Shown here: positions 6,973-12,906 of the stretch, piece by piece
Position numbering within the stretch: the stretch's first letter is position 1
Layout: each line of letters starts with the position of its first letter
From: Actinomycetota bacterium
Lineage (GTDB): Bacteria; Actinomycetota; Thermoleophilia; Gaiellales; Gaiellaceae
Direction of reading: 5' to 3'
Assembly: GCA_005885565.1 (NCBI GenBank)
Contig: VAXK01000131.1
Coordinates: 1-14,988, forward strand
Length of the DNA: 14,988 nucleotides
Notes under the pieces: generated by a model
Told to the model about the DNA's origin: nothing
Databases searched by the model: none
What the model saw: only the letters and a program-made list of their open reading frames with translations
Made by a program: the position numbers and the translations under genes

Positions 6973-7398
6973 TTAGCTGCCGGATACAGATCGCAAGACG
7001 TTGACGGCGACGCTCCAGTCGCTTGCATGGGCGGCTGCTAGTTCTGCTTCCTCTTTCTTGAACAAGTCCTTCGCGGGAACGCCCCACAGGTCCTTGCCGT
7101 ATTTGGAGAGCGTGTAGAACCTGCGCCAGAGTTCGTGAAGCACGAACAGCCGCGGAAAGTTGAGATGCTTCACTTGCTCCGGGAGCCGCTCAAAGAGCGG
7201 CGCTACCTCCGCGTCTTTGAAGTCGTGGCTTATCGGATAGTTCTCGCCGAGGAGAAGAAACGTGGCCTTCGCGGAAAGCTCGATACTCTCGATGGAGTTA
7301 GAAATGCTTATGTCAAGGCGGAAGAGCTCGAGAGCGTTCCTCGCATCTTGGAGTCGCGTTCCAGCTCGCTCGATGAAGCCTTGCACTTGTGATGCCAC
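6973..7398 (-). CDS. HEPN-domain protein
   Basis: A 141-residue, all-helical protein with the layout of the HEPN superfamily (PF05168-like). The first helix pair contains RLQDARNALELF and a later segment SIELSAKATFLLLGENYP followed by SHDF, matching the family's A-K-A-L-L...P..TH..D pattern. Then come RLPEQV and helices carrying RFYTLSKYG, with the tail ending in a DLFKKEEAELA helix. An R-x4-H arrangement (Arg83-His88, RLFVLH) could be the HEPN ribonuclease motif, but this may be chance. HEPN proteins are often RNases or antitoxin partners in toxin-antitoxin and phage-defence modules. No nucleotidyltransferase (MNT) partner is visible on either side. The start is a GTG at 7396-7398 with AAGGGA upstream. 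GC is visibly lower (roughly 55 percent in parts) than in the neighbours, and the gene sits beside a tRNA 3' end, which suggests transfer. Confidence 0.7.
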   Translation of the reverse strand: MASQVQGFIERAGTRLQDARNALELFRLDISISNSIESIELSAKATFLLLGENYPISHDFKDAEVAPLFERLPEQVKHLNFPRLFVLHELWRRFYTLSKYGKDLWGVPAKDLFKKEEAELAAAHASDWSVAVNVLRSVSGS

Positions 7399-7471
7399 TG
7401 GCTGCGTCCCTTCGTTCAGTGGACTCGCCGGCGGGCGCTTGCCCCGGATTACCCAACCCCCTGAACCCTAG

Positions 7472-7543
7472 TGCCCCCGGCCGGAATCGAACCAGCGCAC
7501 GCGGTTTAGGAAACCGCTGCTCTATCCACTGAGCTACGGGGGC
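7472..7543 (-). tRNA. trnR: tRNA-Arg (anticodon CCU)
   Basis: On the minus strand a complete 72-base cloverleaf can be folded. The acceptor stem is GCCCCCG with CGGGGGC and discriminator A. The D arm is GCTC/GAGC. The anticodon stem GCGGT/ACCGC encloses loop TTCCTAA, giving anticodon CCT. The variable loop is 4 bases and the T arm is GCTGG/CCGGC around TTCGATT. CCA is not encoded (the next bases are CTAG). It reads AGG codons, rare in this GC-rich genome. Its 3' end points at the low-GC HEPN gene, the usual geometry for an integration site. Confidence 0.97.
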
Positions 7544-7610
7544 GCGCGCCTAGCGTAGCGCCGCGCCCGCCGACGCTTCGAACCACCTCGGGCTCTCGCG
7601 ATGCGTTAGT

Positions 7611-7629
7611 ACTACGCCCGCTTCGTAGT
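7611..7629. promoter_or_regulatory. Operator-like inverted repeat upstream of the ABM-like gene
   Basis: ACTACG (7611-7616), 7-base spacer, CGTAGT (7624-7629), ending 20 bases before the ATG at 7650. Dyad size and position fit a repressor operator or a leader hairpin. No protein can be assigned. Confidence 0.3.
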
Positions 7630-7649
7630 CCGATCGAAGGAGGCTTCGG

Positions 7650-7967
7650 ATGTCCGTGATCATGACTCTCCGCGCGGCGGGAGACGCGGACGAGCTCGAG
7701 CGGCGTGCCGCTCAGAACCCCGAGGCGATGCGCTCCATCGCCGACCGAGCCAAGGAGCATGGGCTCATCGCGCACCGTTTCTACGGCTCCGAAGGAAAGA
7801 TCATGGTCGTCGACGAGTGGCCGGACGCGGAGAGCTTCCAGCGCTTCTTCGAGCAGATGCGTCCCGAGATCGAGCCGATGATGGCCGCGGTCGGCGTGAC
7901 CGGCGAGCCGGAAGTGACGTTCTGGCGCAAGCTCGACACCCACGACGAGGTGGGCTGGGAGGCGTAA
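7650..7967 (+). CDS. Dimeric alpha/beta-barrel (ABM-like) small protein
   Basis: A 105-residue cytosolic protein with no signal peptide. The segments MSVIMTLRAAGDADELE, HGLIAHRFYGSEGKIMVVDEW, DAESFQRFFEQM and EVTFWRKL follow the beta-alpha-beta-beta-alpha-beta ferredoxin-like pattern of the antibiotic-biosynthesis-monooxygenase/dimeric alpha-beta-barrel fold. The DEWPDAESFQRFF segment is especially typical. Members include cofactor-free monooxygenases, haem-degrading enzymes and many uncharacterised proteins, so a reaction cannot be given. The ATG at 7650 has AAGGAGG 6 bases upstream, sitting in a small hairpin (7635-7648). The gene is monocistronic between a tRNA on the opposite strand and a convergent glycosidase gene whose stop is only 9 bases away. 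Confidence 0.75.
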   Translation: MSVIMTLRAAGDADELERRAAQNPEAMRSIADRAKEHGLIAHRFYGSEGKIMVVDEWPDAESFQRFFEQMRPEIEPMMAAVGVTGEPEVTFWRKLDTHDEVGWEA

Positions 7968-7976
7968 CCGAAAGCT

Positions 7977-10553
7977 CTACGGCAAGTGCCACACCTGGGC
8001 GGCGGTGCCGTTGCAGTCCCAGATCTGGAGCTGGGTGCCGTTCGCCGTGTTCCCGTTCGGGTCGTCCAGGCAGCGGCCTGACTGCGGGTTGTACAGCCCT
8101 TGCCACGCGCGGTAGCGCCACTGCTGCGCGCCCGTTCCGTTGCAGTCCCAGAGCTGGATCTTCGTGCCGTTCGCCGTGCCGCCGCCGGTGATGTCCATGC
8201 ACTTGCCGAGTACGTGGATCGCGCCGTCGCCGCTCGACCACGTGAACGCCTGCGCGGTCCCGCCGGTGCAGTCCCAGAGCTGGATCGCCGTCCCGTTCGC
8301 GGTGCTCCCGCCGGCGTCGTCGACGCACTTTCCGCCGTTGCCGACGATGGGGCCCGTGACCTGGCCGCTGTAGCGCGCCCGGACGACCGACGGCGTGTCG
8401 CCGTTGAAGCCGGCGCTCATGTTCTGCGCGAATCGCAGGTACTGGCCCTCGGCCCACATCAGCGGCGCGGCGCTCCCGGTCGGCTTCAGGTAGCCGTAGC
8501 ACGAGATGTTGGAGCGGTCCCAGATCTGCTCCGGCACCAAGTAGCCGTCGTTGGTCGAGTCGGCCATGGCCTGGAGGTAGACCGTCGCCGAGCGGCCGTT
8601 CGCGAGCTCGTACTCGCCCCGCTCGCCGGAGAGCACCGGCCACAGGCGGCCGAAGCGGTTCGACCCGTTCGCGGGCCAGCCGCTGCAGTCGGTGTTCGAC
8701 TCGCCGTAGTTGTCGTGGACGTAGCGGTGGAAGTAGACGTCCCCGTTCGCCGCCGTCACCTGCATCGTCGAGTTGCCGTCGCTCGCGCCCGCGGTCGGCG
8801 ACAGCGACGTCGAGACGTTCGAGTCGCTCGGCAGGCGCTCGCCGAGCCGCACGAGGTCGAGGAAGCCGAAGTCGACGAGGTCGTGGGCGTAGAAGCAGCC
8901 CTCCTGGAACGAGATGCACTCGCCGTCGTTCGGGTTCGAGGTCTTGTCGAGCCGCTCGTAGTACTGGTGCGCGCCCCAGTAACCGCTCGTCGTGAACGTC
9001 CAGCCGGCGAGGCTCGAGCGCCACGAGTCGGCGGTCGCCTCCCAGCTCGAGGCGCTCGCGGTGTCGCCGTTCGCGCGCGCGAGGTCGGCCGCCGCGAGGA
9101 GGCCCGCGATCTCGGCGGCGATCGAGGAGGGCGACTTGCCGAACTGCTCCTCCCAGCGCTCGGTCGTGTCCGGGCCCGAGCTGTGGATGTGGTTCGCCGT
9201 CGTCTTGACCTTGTTGTACGTCGTCGAGTCCGTCAGGCCGGTCGCCCAGGCGAGCAGGATCGCGAAGGCGTCCTGGTCGAGCTGCTGCGGGGTCGCGCCG
9301 CCGATCCCGCTCACGGGGCTGTAGCGCGGGAACGAGCCGGGCGGATAGGTCGTCCCGTCGCCCGGCGTCGAGCTGGCGACGTACTGGCTGTTCCACATGA
9401 ACTGCGCCATCCGCTTCGCCTGCGCGGAGTCGCCGGCGGCGAGCAGGCCGGTCGCCTGCTGGTAGAGGTCGCGGCCCCAGACGCGGTGGTAGCCGTCGTT
9501 CAGGCTGTCGCCGTTCGTGAAGTCGCCCCATGGCGTTGCGAGGCCGGCGACGCTCGCGCCGCGGTAGGTCTTGTCCTCGGCGGCGTGCAGCGCCATTGCG
9601 GCGACGTAGTAGGCGCGGCGGCGGAGCGTGTCGCTCGAGACGCTCGCCGGCGCCGGCTTCAGGCCGTTCACGTACGAGTTCCAGCCCGAGCGGTAGCTCG
9701 ACTCGACGGCGGCGAAACCGGATGCCAACGACGCGTTCGCGGCGGCGACGGCCGAGGCGGCGTCGCTTCCGTAGCCGAGCGCGACGGTGAAGGTCGTGTC
9801 GGAGCCGACGCTGACCTGGCCGCACTGGACGACGTTCCCCGTCCCGGAGACGTTGTCGAACTGGTTGTTCAGGACCTTGTCGGTGCTCAGGTCGACGTAG
9901 CAGTCGCTCGCGCGGCCGGAGAAGCCGTCGTCGTGCGCTGGGAAGCCGGACGAGACCTTGAGCGCGGAGTCGACCGTGAGCGGCGAGCCGAAGAGCGTCT
10001 CGGTGTCGCTCGCCATCAGCGCGCCGTTCGTGCCGTCCCACCAGGCGTTGTCGTTGCCGCCCCCGCCGGCCATGGAGGGGTTCTCGAGCAGGTAGAGGCG
10101 GTAGGTTCCGCCGTCGAGCGACTGGAAGCGCGTCTGAATCAGGAGCGTGTTCTGTGCCGGATCCGTGGCGTAGGTGTTCGTGATCCGGTACTTGCCGCTC
10201 TTCGCAGTGTTCGCGATCGTGTACTCGAGCGACTTCTCGTCGGGCATCGAGACGACGTGGTTCGTCGCGTCCCGCTCGAGGTCGACGAACGTCGAGCCGT
10301 CGGTGACGACGTACTGCATGTCCTGCATGTTCGGGACGTCCGCGCGGGGATAGAAGACCTCGCTCGTGATCCCCTTCGCGGCGGTGAACCAGACCTTGCT
10401 CGTCGTCGTCGCCGACGTGCCGAGCGCGACCTTGTTCCCGGTCGCCCACGAAGCGCTGCCGCCCGGGCCGTCGGAGGCCGTCCCCGACGCGCTTGCCGCG
10501 GACGCCGTGATGAGTACGACAGCCGCCGCAGCCGTCAGAGCCGAGAACCTCAT
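7977..10553 (-). CDS. Secreted GH15 glucodextranase/glucoamylase-type enzyme with C-terminal ricin-type (CBM13) lectin domain
   Basis: An 858-residue exported inverting exo-glucosidase. Residues 1 to about 22 are a Sec signal peptide. About 27-290 is the GH15 N-terminal beta-sandwich (DGPGGSASWATGNKVALGTS, EVFYPRADVPN). About 300-712 is the (alpha/alpha)6 barrel with HRVWGRDLYQQATGL, the general-acid segment TERWEEQFGKSPSSIAAEIA (Glu468/469) and the general-base segment VPEQIWD (Glu675). About 725-858 is a beta-trefoil with three IQLWDC-type repeats ending QAF, QQW and QVW, so two QxW motifs are canonical and one has Phe. The start is the ATG at 10553, with GAGGAGGG upstream and the signal peptide following directly. 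Family knowledge points to alpha-1,6- or alpha-1,4-glucan breakdown (dextran, starch) outside the cell, and the trefoil probably binds polysaccharide. The bond specificity is not readable by eye. Confidence 0.93.
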   Translation of the reverse strand: MRFSALTAAAAVVLITASAASASGTASDGPGGSASWATGNKVALGTSATTTSKVWFTAAKGITSEVFYPRADVPNMQDMQYVVTDGSTFVDLERDATNHVVSMPDEKSLEYTIANTAKSGKYRITNTYATDPAQNTLLIQTRFQSLDGGTYRLYLLENPSMAGGGGNDNAWWDGTNGALMASDTETLFGSPLTVDSALKVSSGFPAHDDGFSGRASDCYVDLSTDKVLNNQFDNVSGTGNVVQCGQVSVGSDTTFTVALGYGSDAASAVAAANASLASGFAAVESSYRSGWNSYVNGLKPAPASVSSDTLRRRAYYVAAMALHAAEDKTYRGASVAGLATPWGDFTNGDSLNDGYHRVWGRDLYQQATGLLAAGDSAQAKRMAQFMWNSQYVASSTPGDGTTYPPGSFPRYSPVSGIGGATPQQLDQDAFAILLAWATGLTDSTTYNKVKTTANHIHSSGPDTTERWEEQFGKSPSSIAAEIAGLLAAADLARANGDTASASSWEATADSWRSSLAGWTFTTSGYWGAHQYYERLDKTSNPNDGECISFQEGCFYAHDLVDFGFLDLVRLGERLPSDSNVSTSLSPTAGASDGNSTMQVTAANGDVYFHRYVHDNYGESNTDCSGWPANGSNRFGRLWPVLSGERGEYELANGRSATVYLQAMADSTNDGYLVPEQIWDRSNISCYGYLKPTGSAAPLMWAEGQYLRFAQNMSAGFNGDTPSVVRARYSGQVTGPIVGNGGKCVDDAGGSTANGTAIQLWDCTGGTAQAFTWSSGDGAIHVLGKCMDITGGGTANGTKIQLWDCNGTGAQQWRYRAWQGLYNPQSGRCLDDPNGNTANGTQLQIWDCNGTAAQVWHLP

Positions 10554-10742
10554 GTCACCCTCCTCAGGTGAGGGGGTTTGCCTCCCGCGCCTCCCCCCGT
10601 TGTCTGCCGCATCTTGTCGCACCGCGGGGTCGAATGCCAGCCGTCTCGTGCCGGGGTTGCTAGGGTGGGTGGACAAGAGCGAGTTCGGGCGGCCTCTTTC
10701 GCCTCCTTACCCGTTCGTGAATTGGTAAGGGAGGTGTTTTTT
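10554..10742. promoter_or_regulatory. Divergent intergenic region (glycosidase / cold-shock gene)
   Basis: These 189 bases hold both divergent promoters. Directly before the glycosidase ATG, TCACC (10555-10559) and GGTGA (10567-10571) flank its Shine-Dalgarno in a 7-base loop. A possible actinobacterial -10 (TAGGGT near 10660) points toward the cold-shock gene, but there is no good -35. The long cold-shock leader holds the hairpin listed separately. Confidence 0.35.
10702..10734 (+). promoter_or_regulatory. Leader hairpin covering the Shine-Dalgarno of the cold-shock gene
   Basis: CCTCCTTACC (10702-10711) pairs with GGTAAGGGAGG (10724-10734), a 10-bp stem with one bulged G and a 12-base loop. 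The 3' arm contains the GGGAGG that is the ribosome binding site of the ATG at 10743. In this fold translation would be blocked, so it is a candidate riboregulator or thermosensor, or part of a larger switch. Confidence 0.6.
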
Positions 10743-10952
10743 ATGGCTACCGGAACCGTGAAGTGGTTCAACGACTCGAAGGGCTACGGCTTCATCACCC
10801 CCGCCGACGGCGGGAAGGATCTCTTCGTCCACCACAGCAACGTCGCAGGCGAGGGCTACAAGTCGCTCGCCGAGGGTGCGACCGTCGAGTTCGAGGCCGC
10901 CGAGGGCAGCAAGGGCCCCGAGGCCCGCAACGTCGTCCAGGTCGGCTCCTAG
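10743..10952 (+). CDS. cspA: Cold-shock protein (CspA family)
   Basis: A 69-residue single cold-shock domain covering the whole protein, the usual family length. It begins MATGTVKWFNDSKGYGFITP, with the RNP1 motif KGYGFI at 13-18, and has RNP2 as LFVHH at 27-31. These aromatic residues bind single-stranded nucleic acid, and such proteins act as RNA chaperones that keep messages unfolded. ATG at 10743 follows GGGAGG and a run of T. The Shine-Dalgarno is embedded in a 10-bp stem-loop, so expression may be controlled by leader folding. Two small genes follow in the same direction after 35 bases without an obvious terminator. Confidence 0.97.
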   Translation: MATGTVKWFNDSKGYGFITPADGGKDLFVHHSNVAGEGYKSLAEGATVEFEAAEGSKGPEARNVVQVGS

Positions 10953-10987
10953 CCGTCCGCCGAGTCGAGAGAAGGGGTGCCGCCGTC

Positions 10988-11167
10988 GTGAAGACCGAGG
11001 AGATCCAGGTCGCGGTCCAGGAGATGAAGGCGCTCAGCAACGCCATGGTCGTGGCGCGGCTCGTCGACCAGGGAGTGTCTCGGCTGAGCGCCGAGCGGAT
11101 CGTCGAGATCGAACGAGAAGCGTGCGAGCCCGGACGGGCCCGCACGCACACCATGTCGCGGCGCTGA
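10988..11167 (+). CDS. Small helical protein of unknown function
   Basis: A 59-residue ORF starting at GTG 10988 (KTEEIQVAVQEMKALSNAMV), with AGAAGGGG about 11 bases upstream, somewhat far. The sequence is charged and strongly helical: an amphipathic stretch up to residue 29, then GVSRLSAERIVEIEREA, and an Arg/Thr-rich tail. No membrane segment or recognised motif. The TGA overlaps the next gene's ATG (TGATG), which supports real translation and coupling. It could be a small adaptor or nucleic-acid-binding protein, but I do not recognise it. Confidence 0.55.
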   Translation: MKTEEIQVAVQEMKALSNAMVVARLVDQGVSRLSAERIVEIEREACEPGRARTHTMSRR

Positions 11168-11586
11168 TGGACGAGACGAGACCTCGTGCGCTCGAGGTCT
11201 ACGTCGGCAACTTCGGCGGCCCCTCCTACGGCATCTGGTGGGACGGGAGCCGTCTCGTCTACGAGAGCTTCCTGCCCGGCTACGAGGAGAGACGCCAGGC
11301 GTTCCTCGTCCCGTCGAGCGCCCAGTGGCGCCGCTTCTGGCAGACGATGGACCGGATCGACGTGTGGGCGTGGAACGGCCGCTACGAACCGGCTCCGCGG
11401 TTCGAGCCGCCCGAGCAGGTTCGCGACGGCACGCACTGGTCGTTGACGCTCGCGTGCGGCGACCGGAGCGTCCAGTCCTCCGGCGACAGCCGCGGGCCCG
11501 ACTCGACCGACCTCGACGACAGCGGGCCGTTCGGCGAGCTCGTCGGGGCGCTGTCGCGGCTCGCCGGCGGCCACCCCTTCGGCTGA
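11167..11586 (+). CDS. Conserved hypothetical protein, Trp-rich
   Basis: A 139-residue soluble protein whose ATG overlaps the preceding stop (TGATG) and lacks its own clear Shine-Dalgarno, so it is probably made by coupled translation. It has nine Trp, with motifs YGIWWDG, WRRFWQTMDRIDVWAW, DGTHWSLTL, a VQSSGDSRGP segment and a C-terminal LVGALSRLAGG helix. The order 'WxxFW...VWxW...DGTxWSL...SSG' resembles a widespread hypothetical family I have seen in soil bacteria but cannot name. There is no catalytic motif that I recognise. It ends 8 bases before the stop of the convergent protease gene. Confidence 0.7.
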   Translation: MDETRPRALEVYVGNFGGPSYGIWWDGSRLVYESFLPGYEERRQAFLVPSSAQWRRFWQTMDRIDVWAWNGRYEPAPRFEPPEQVRDGTHWSLTLACGDRSVQSSGDSRGPDSTDLDDSGPFGELVGALSRLAGGHPFG

Positions 11587-11602
11587 CGTCCCCGTCAGGA
11601 CG
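11587..11602. terminator. Weak hairpin between convergent genes
   Basis: CGTCC (11587-11591), 6-base loop, GGACG (11598-11602). It lies immediately after the Trp-rich gene's stop and overlaps the protease stop codon. With only 5 bp it is a weak candidate for a shared terminator. Confidence 0.25.
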
Positions 11603-12629
11603 GACGGCTGGCGAGCTTCAGCTGGACGGTGTGCGACTTGCCGCCGCGGGTGTAGGTCAGCGAGACCGAGTCGCCGGGCTTGTGCGCGGCGATCGCGCTC
11701 TCGAGCTCGGCCGAGGAGGCGACGCTCTTGCCGTCGAGCGCCGTGATCACGTCGCCGGCTTTCAGGCCCGCCCCCGCGGCCGGCGTGCCGCTCCGCACCG
11801 CGCCCACCCGCGCGGTGGACGCCGTGGACGAGAGCGAGACGCCGAGGTAGGCGTGCCGGGCCTTGCCGGATGAGATCAGCTGGTCGGCGACGGAGCGGAC
11901 GGTGTTGGACGGGATCGCGAAGCCGACGCCGTCGTTGCCGCCGGAGTCGCTCTCGATCTGCGCCGTCACGCCGACGACCCTGCCCTGCGTGTCGAAGAGC
12001 GGGCCGCCGGAGTTGCCGTGGTTGATGGCAGCGTCGGTCTGGATCGAGTCGGGGATCGCGAAGCCGCTCGGCGAGGTCATCTGGCGGTGCAGGGCGCTGA
12101 CGATCCCGCTCGTCACCGTCTCCTCGAGCCCGAACGGGCTGCCGATCGCGACGACGCCGTCACCGACGGTGAGCGAGCTCGGCGCGTCGACCTTGATCAC
12201 CGCGAGGTCGGTCGAGGCGTCGGTGCCGACGACGTGCGCGCCGTAGGTCTTGCCGTTCCAGAACTTCACGGAGACGGACTGGGCGCCGTCGACCACGTGC
12301 TGGTTCGTGACGATGTCGCCCTTGGCGTCGTAGACGAAGCCCGAGCCCTGCGCCTTCTGTGTCTGCGACCCGCCGCCGAACGTCGAGGGCCCGGAGGTCT
12401 GGCTCGTGACGGTGATCTCGACGACGCCCTTGTAGGCGGCGCGGTAGATCGAGTTCACCGACAGCGTCTCGGTCTTCGCCGCCGGCTGCGAGTCACGGAC
12501 GGTGACCTGGCGGACGACCGTGTTCGTGCGGCCGGGGGAGAGGGCGGCGTACACGGCCGCGCCGGCGCCCGCGACGGCGCCGGCGGCGACGACCAAGGCT
12601 GTGGCGAGAAGAGTGCGGCGGGATCTCAT
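11595..12629 (-). CDS. Membrane-anchored HtrA/PepD-like serine protease with PDZ domain
   Basis: A 344-residue S1C (DegP/HtrA) protease. The ATG at 12629 starts MRSRRTLL and a single hydrophobic anchor or signal (about 7-30), with AAAGGAA 10 bases upstream. An upstream in-frame ATG at 12668 adds only 13 residues and is less likely. The trypsin-like domain has the complete triad: His111 in VTNQHVV, Asp141 in TDLAVIKV and Ser207 in GNSGGP. One PDZ domain spans about 260-340 (YLGVSL, GLKAGDVITALDGKSV). The topology, short linker and single PDZ match mycobacterial PepD and other actinobacterial envelope HtrA proteins that degrade misfolded extracytoplasmic proteins. Upstream lies a six-hexamer repeat array, and an MprAB-like two-component pair is nearby, so stress-responsive control by that pair is likely. 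Confidence 0.94.
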   Translation of the reverse strand: MRSRRTLLATALVVAAGAVAGAGAAVYAALSPGRTNTVVRQVTVRDSQPAAKTETLSVNSIYRAAYKGVVEITVTSQTSGPSTFGGGSQTQKAQGSGFVYDAKGDIVTNQHVVDGAQSVSVKFWNGKTYGAHVVGTDASTDLAVIKVDAPSSLTVGDGVVAIGSPFGLEETVTSGIVSALHRQMTSPSGFAIPDSIQTDAAINHGNSGGPLFDTQGRVVGVTAQIESDSGGNDGVGFAIPSNTVRSVADQLISSGKARHAYLGVSLSSTASTARVGAVRSGTPAAGAGLKAGDVITALDGKSVASSAELESAIAAHKPGDSVSLTYTRGGKSHTVQLKLASRPS

Positions 12630-12677
12630 GTCGGTGCGTTCCTTTCGCTGTAGTTGCCAGCATGGCACCAGCGGGGA

Positions 12678-12743
12678 CTAAGACGTGCCTGAGAGGTGAG
12701 TAAGAACTTCGTAAGACGCCGCTCGCTCTTAGCTCCCTCTTAG
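12678..12743. promoter_or_regulatory. Six-copy hexamer array at 11-bp spacing: OmpR/MprA-type operator
   Basis: Four direct repeats start exactly 11 bp apart: CTAAGA (12678), CTGAGA (12689), GTAAGA (12700) and GTAAGA (12711). After 10 bp, two copies follow in the opposite orientation, TCTTAG (12727) and TCTTAG (12738), again 11 bp apart. One helical turn between half-sites is the normal binding mode of OmpR/PhoB-family winged-helix regulators. Read toward the protease, the last hexamer lies about 14 bp before a plausible -10 (CATGCT, plus-strand AGCATG at 12658-12663), a position suited to activation. The opposite pair faces the 29-codon ORF. Confidence 0.7.
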
Positions 12744-12766
12744 GGCGGGCTGGCAGCGTGGCCACC

Positions 12767-12856
12767 GTGACGACGTCGACGCGGAACCCAAGCGACCCTC
12801 CCGCCGGCGTCGCGGGCGGCGGAGTGCTGACCCCCACCGCCGCCTGCTCCTTCTAG
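12767..12856 (+). CDS. Candidate 29-residue small protein or short regulatory transcript
   Basis: GTG at 12767 (an in-frame GTG at 12758 is also possible) opens a 29-codon ORF beginning VTTSTRNPSDPPAGVAGGG and ending TAACSF. It has no Shine-Dalgarno. The upstream hexamer pair (12727-12743) lies at almost the same distance from this GTG (second hexamer 29 bases upstream) as the matching pair lies from the response-regulator GTG (28 bases), which suggests a leaderless start. The TAG stop directly abuts a 16-bp hairpin. It may equally be a small RNA whose ORF is accidental. I recognise no protein family. Confidence 0.35.
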   Translation: MTTSTRNPSDPPAGVAGGGVLTPTAACSF

Positions 12857-12896
12857 GCTCCGTCGCCGCCGCCTTCTCGCGCGGCGGCGACGGAGC
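12857..12896. terminator. Strong 16-bp terminator hairpin
   Basis: Positions 12857-12872 are fully complementary to 12881-12896 with an 8-base loop (CTTCTCGC). It lies directly after the 29-codon ORF on the plus strand and 10 bases after the lipoprotein stop on the minus strand, so it probably ends both transcripts. No T-run on either side. Confidence 0.75.
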
Positions 12897-12906
12897 GCCA
12901 GGCCCT

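Noticed and set aside
6850..7471. Attachment-site duplication of the tRNA-Arg 3' end
   Set aside because: I looked for a second copy of the tRNA end (minus-strand CGGCCGGGGGC or the T-arm) around the low-GC block and found none in the window.
7801..10571. Two very long open frames (882 and 823 codons) over the glycosidase
   Set aside because: Both are Arg/Ala-rich shadows. The GH15 frame has a signal peptide, catalytic motifs and a QxW trefoil.
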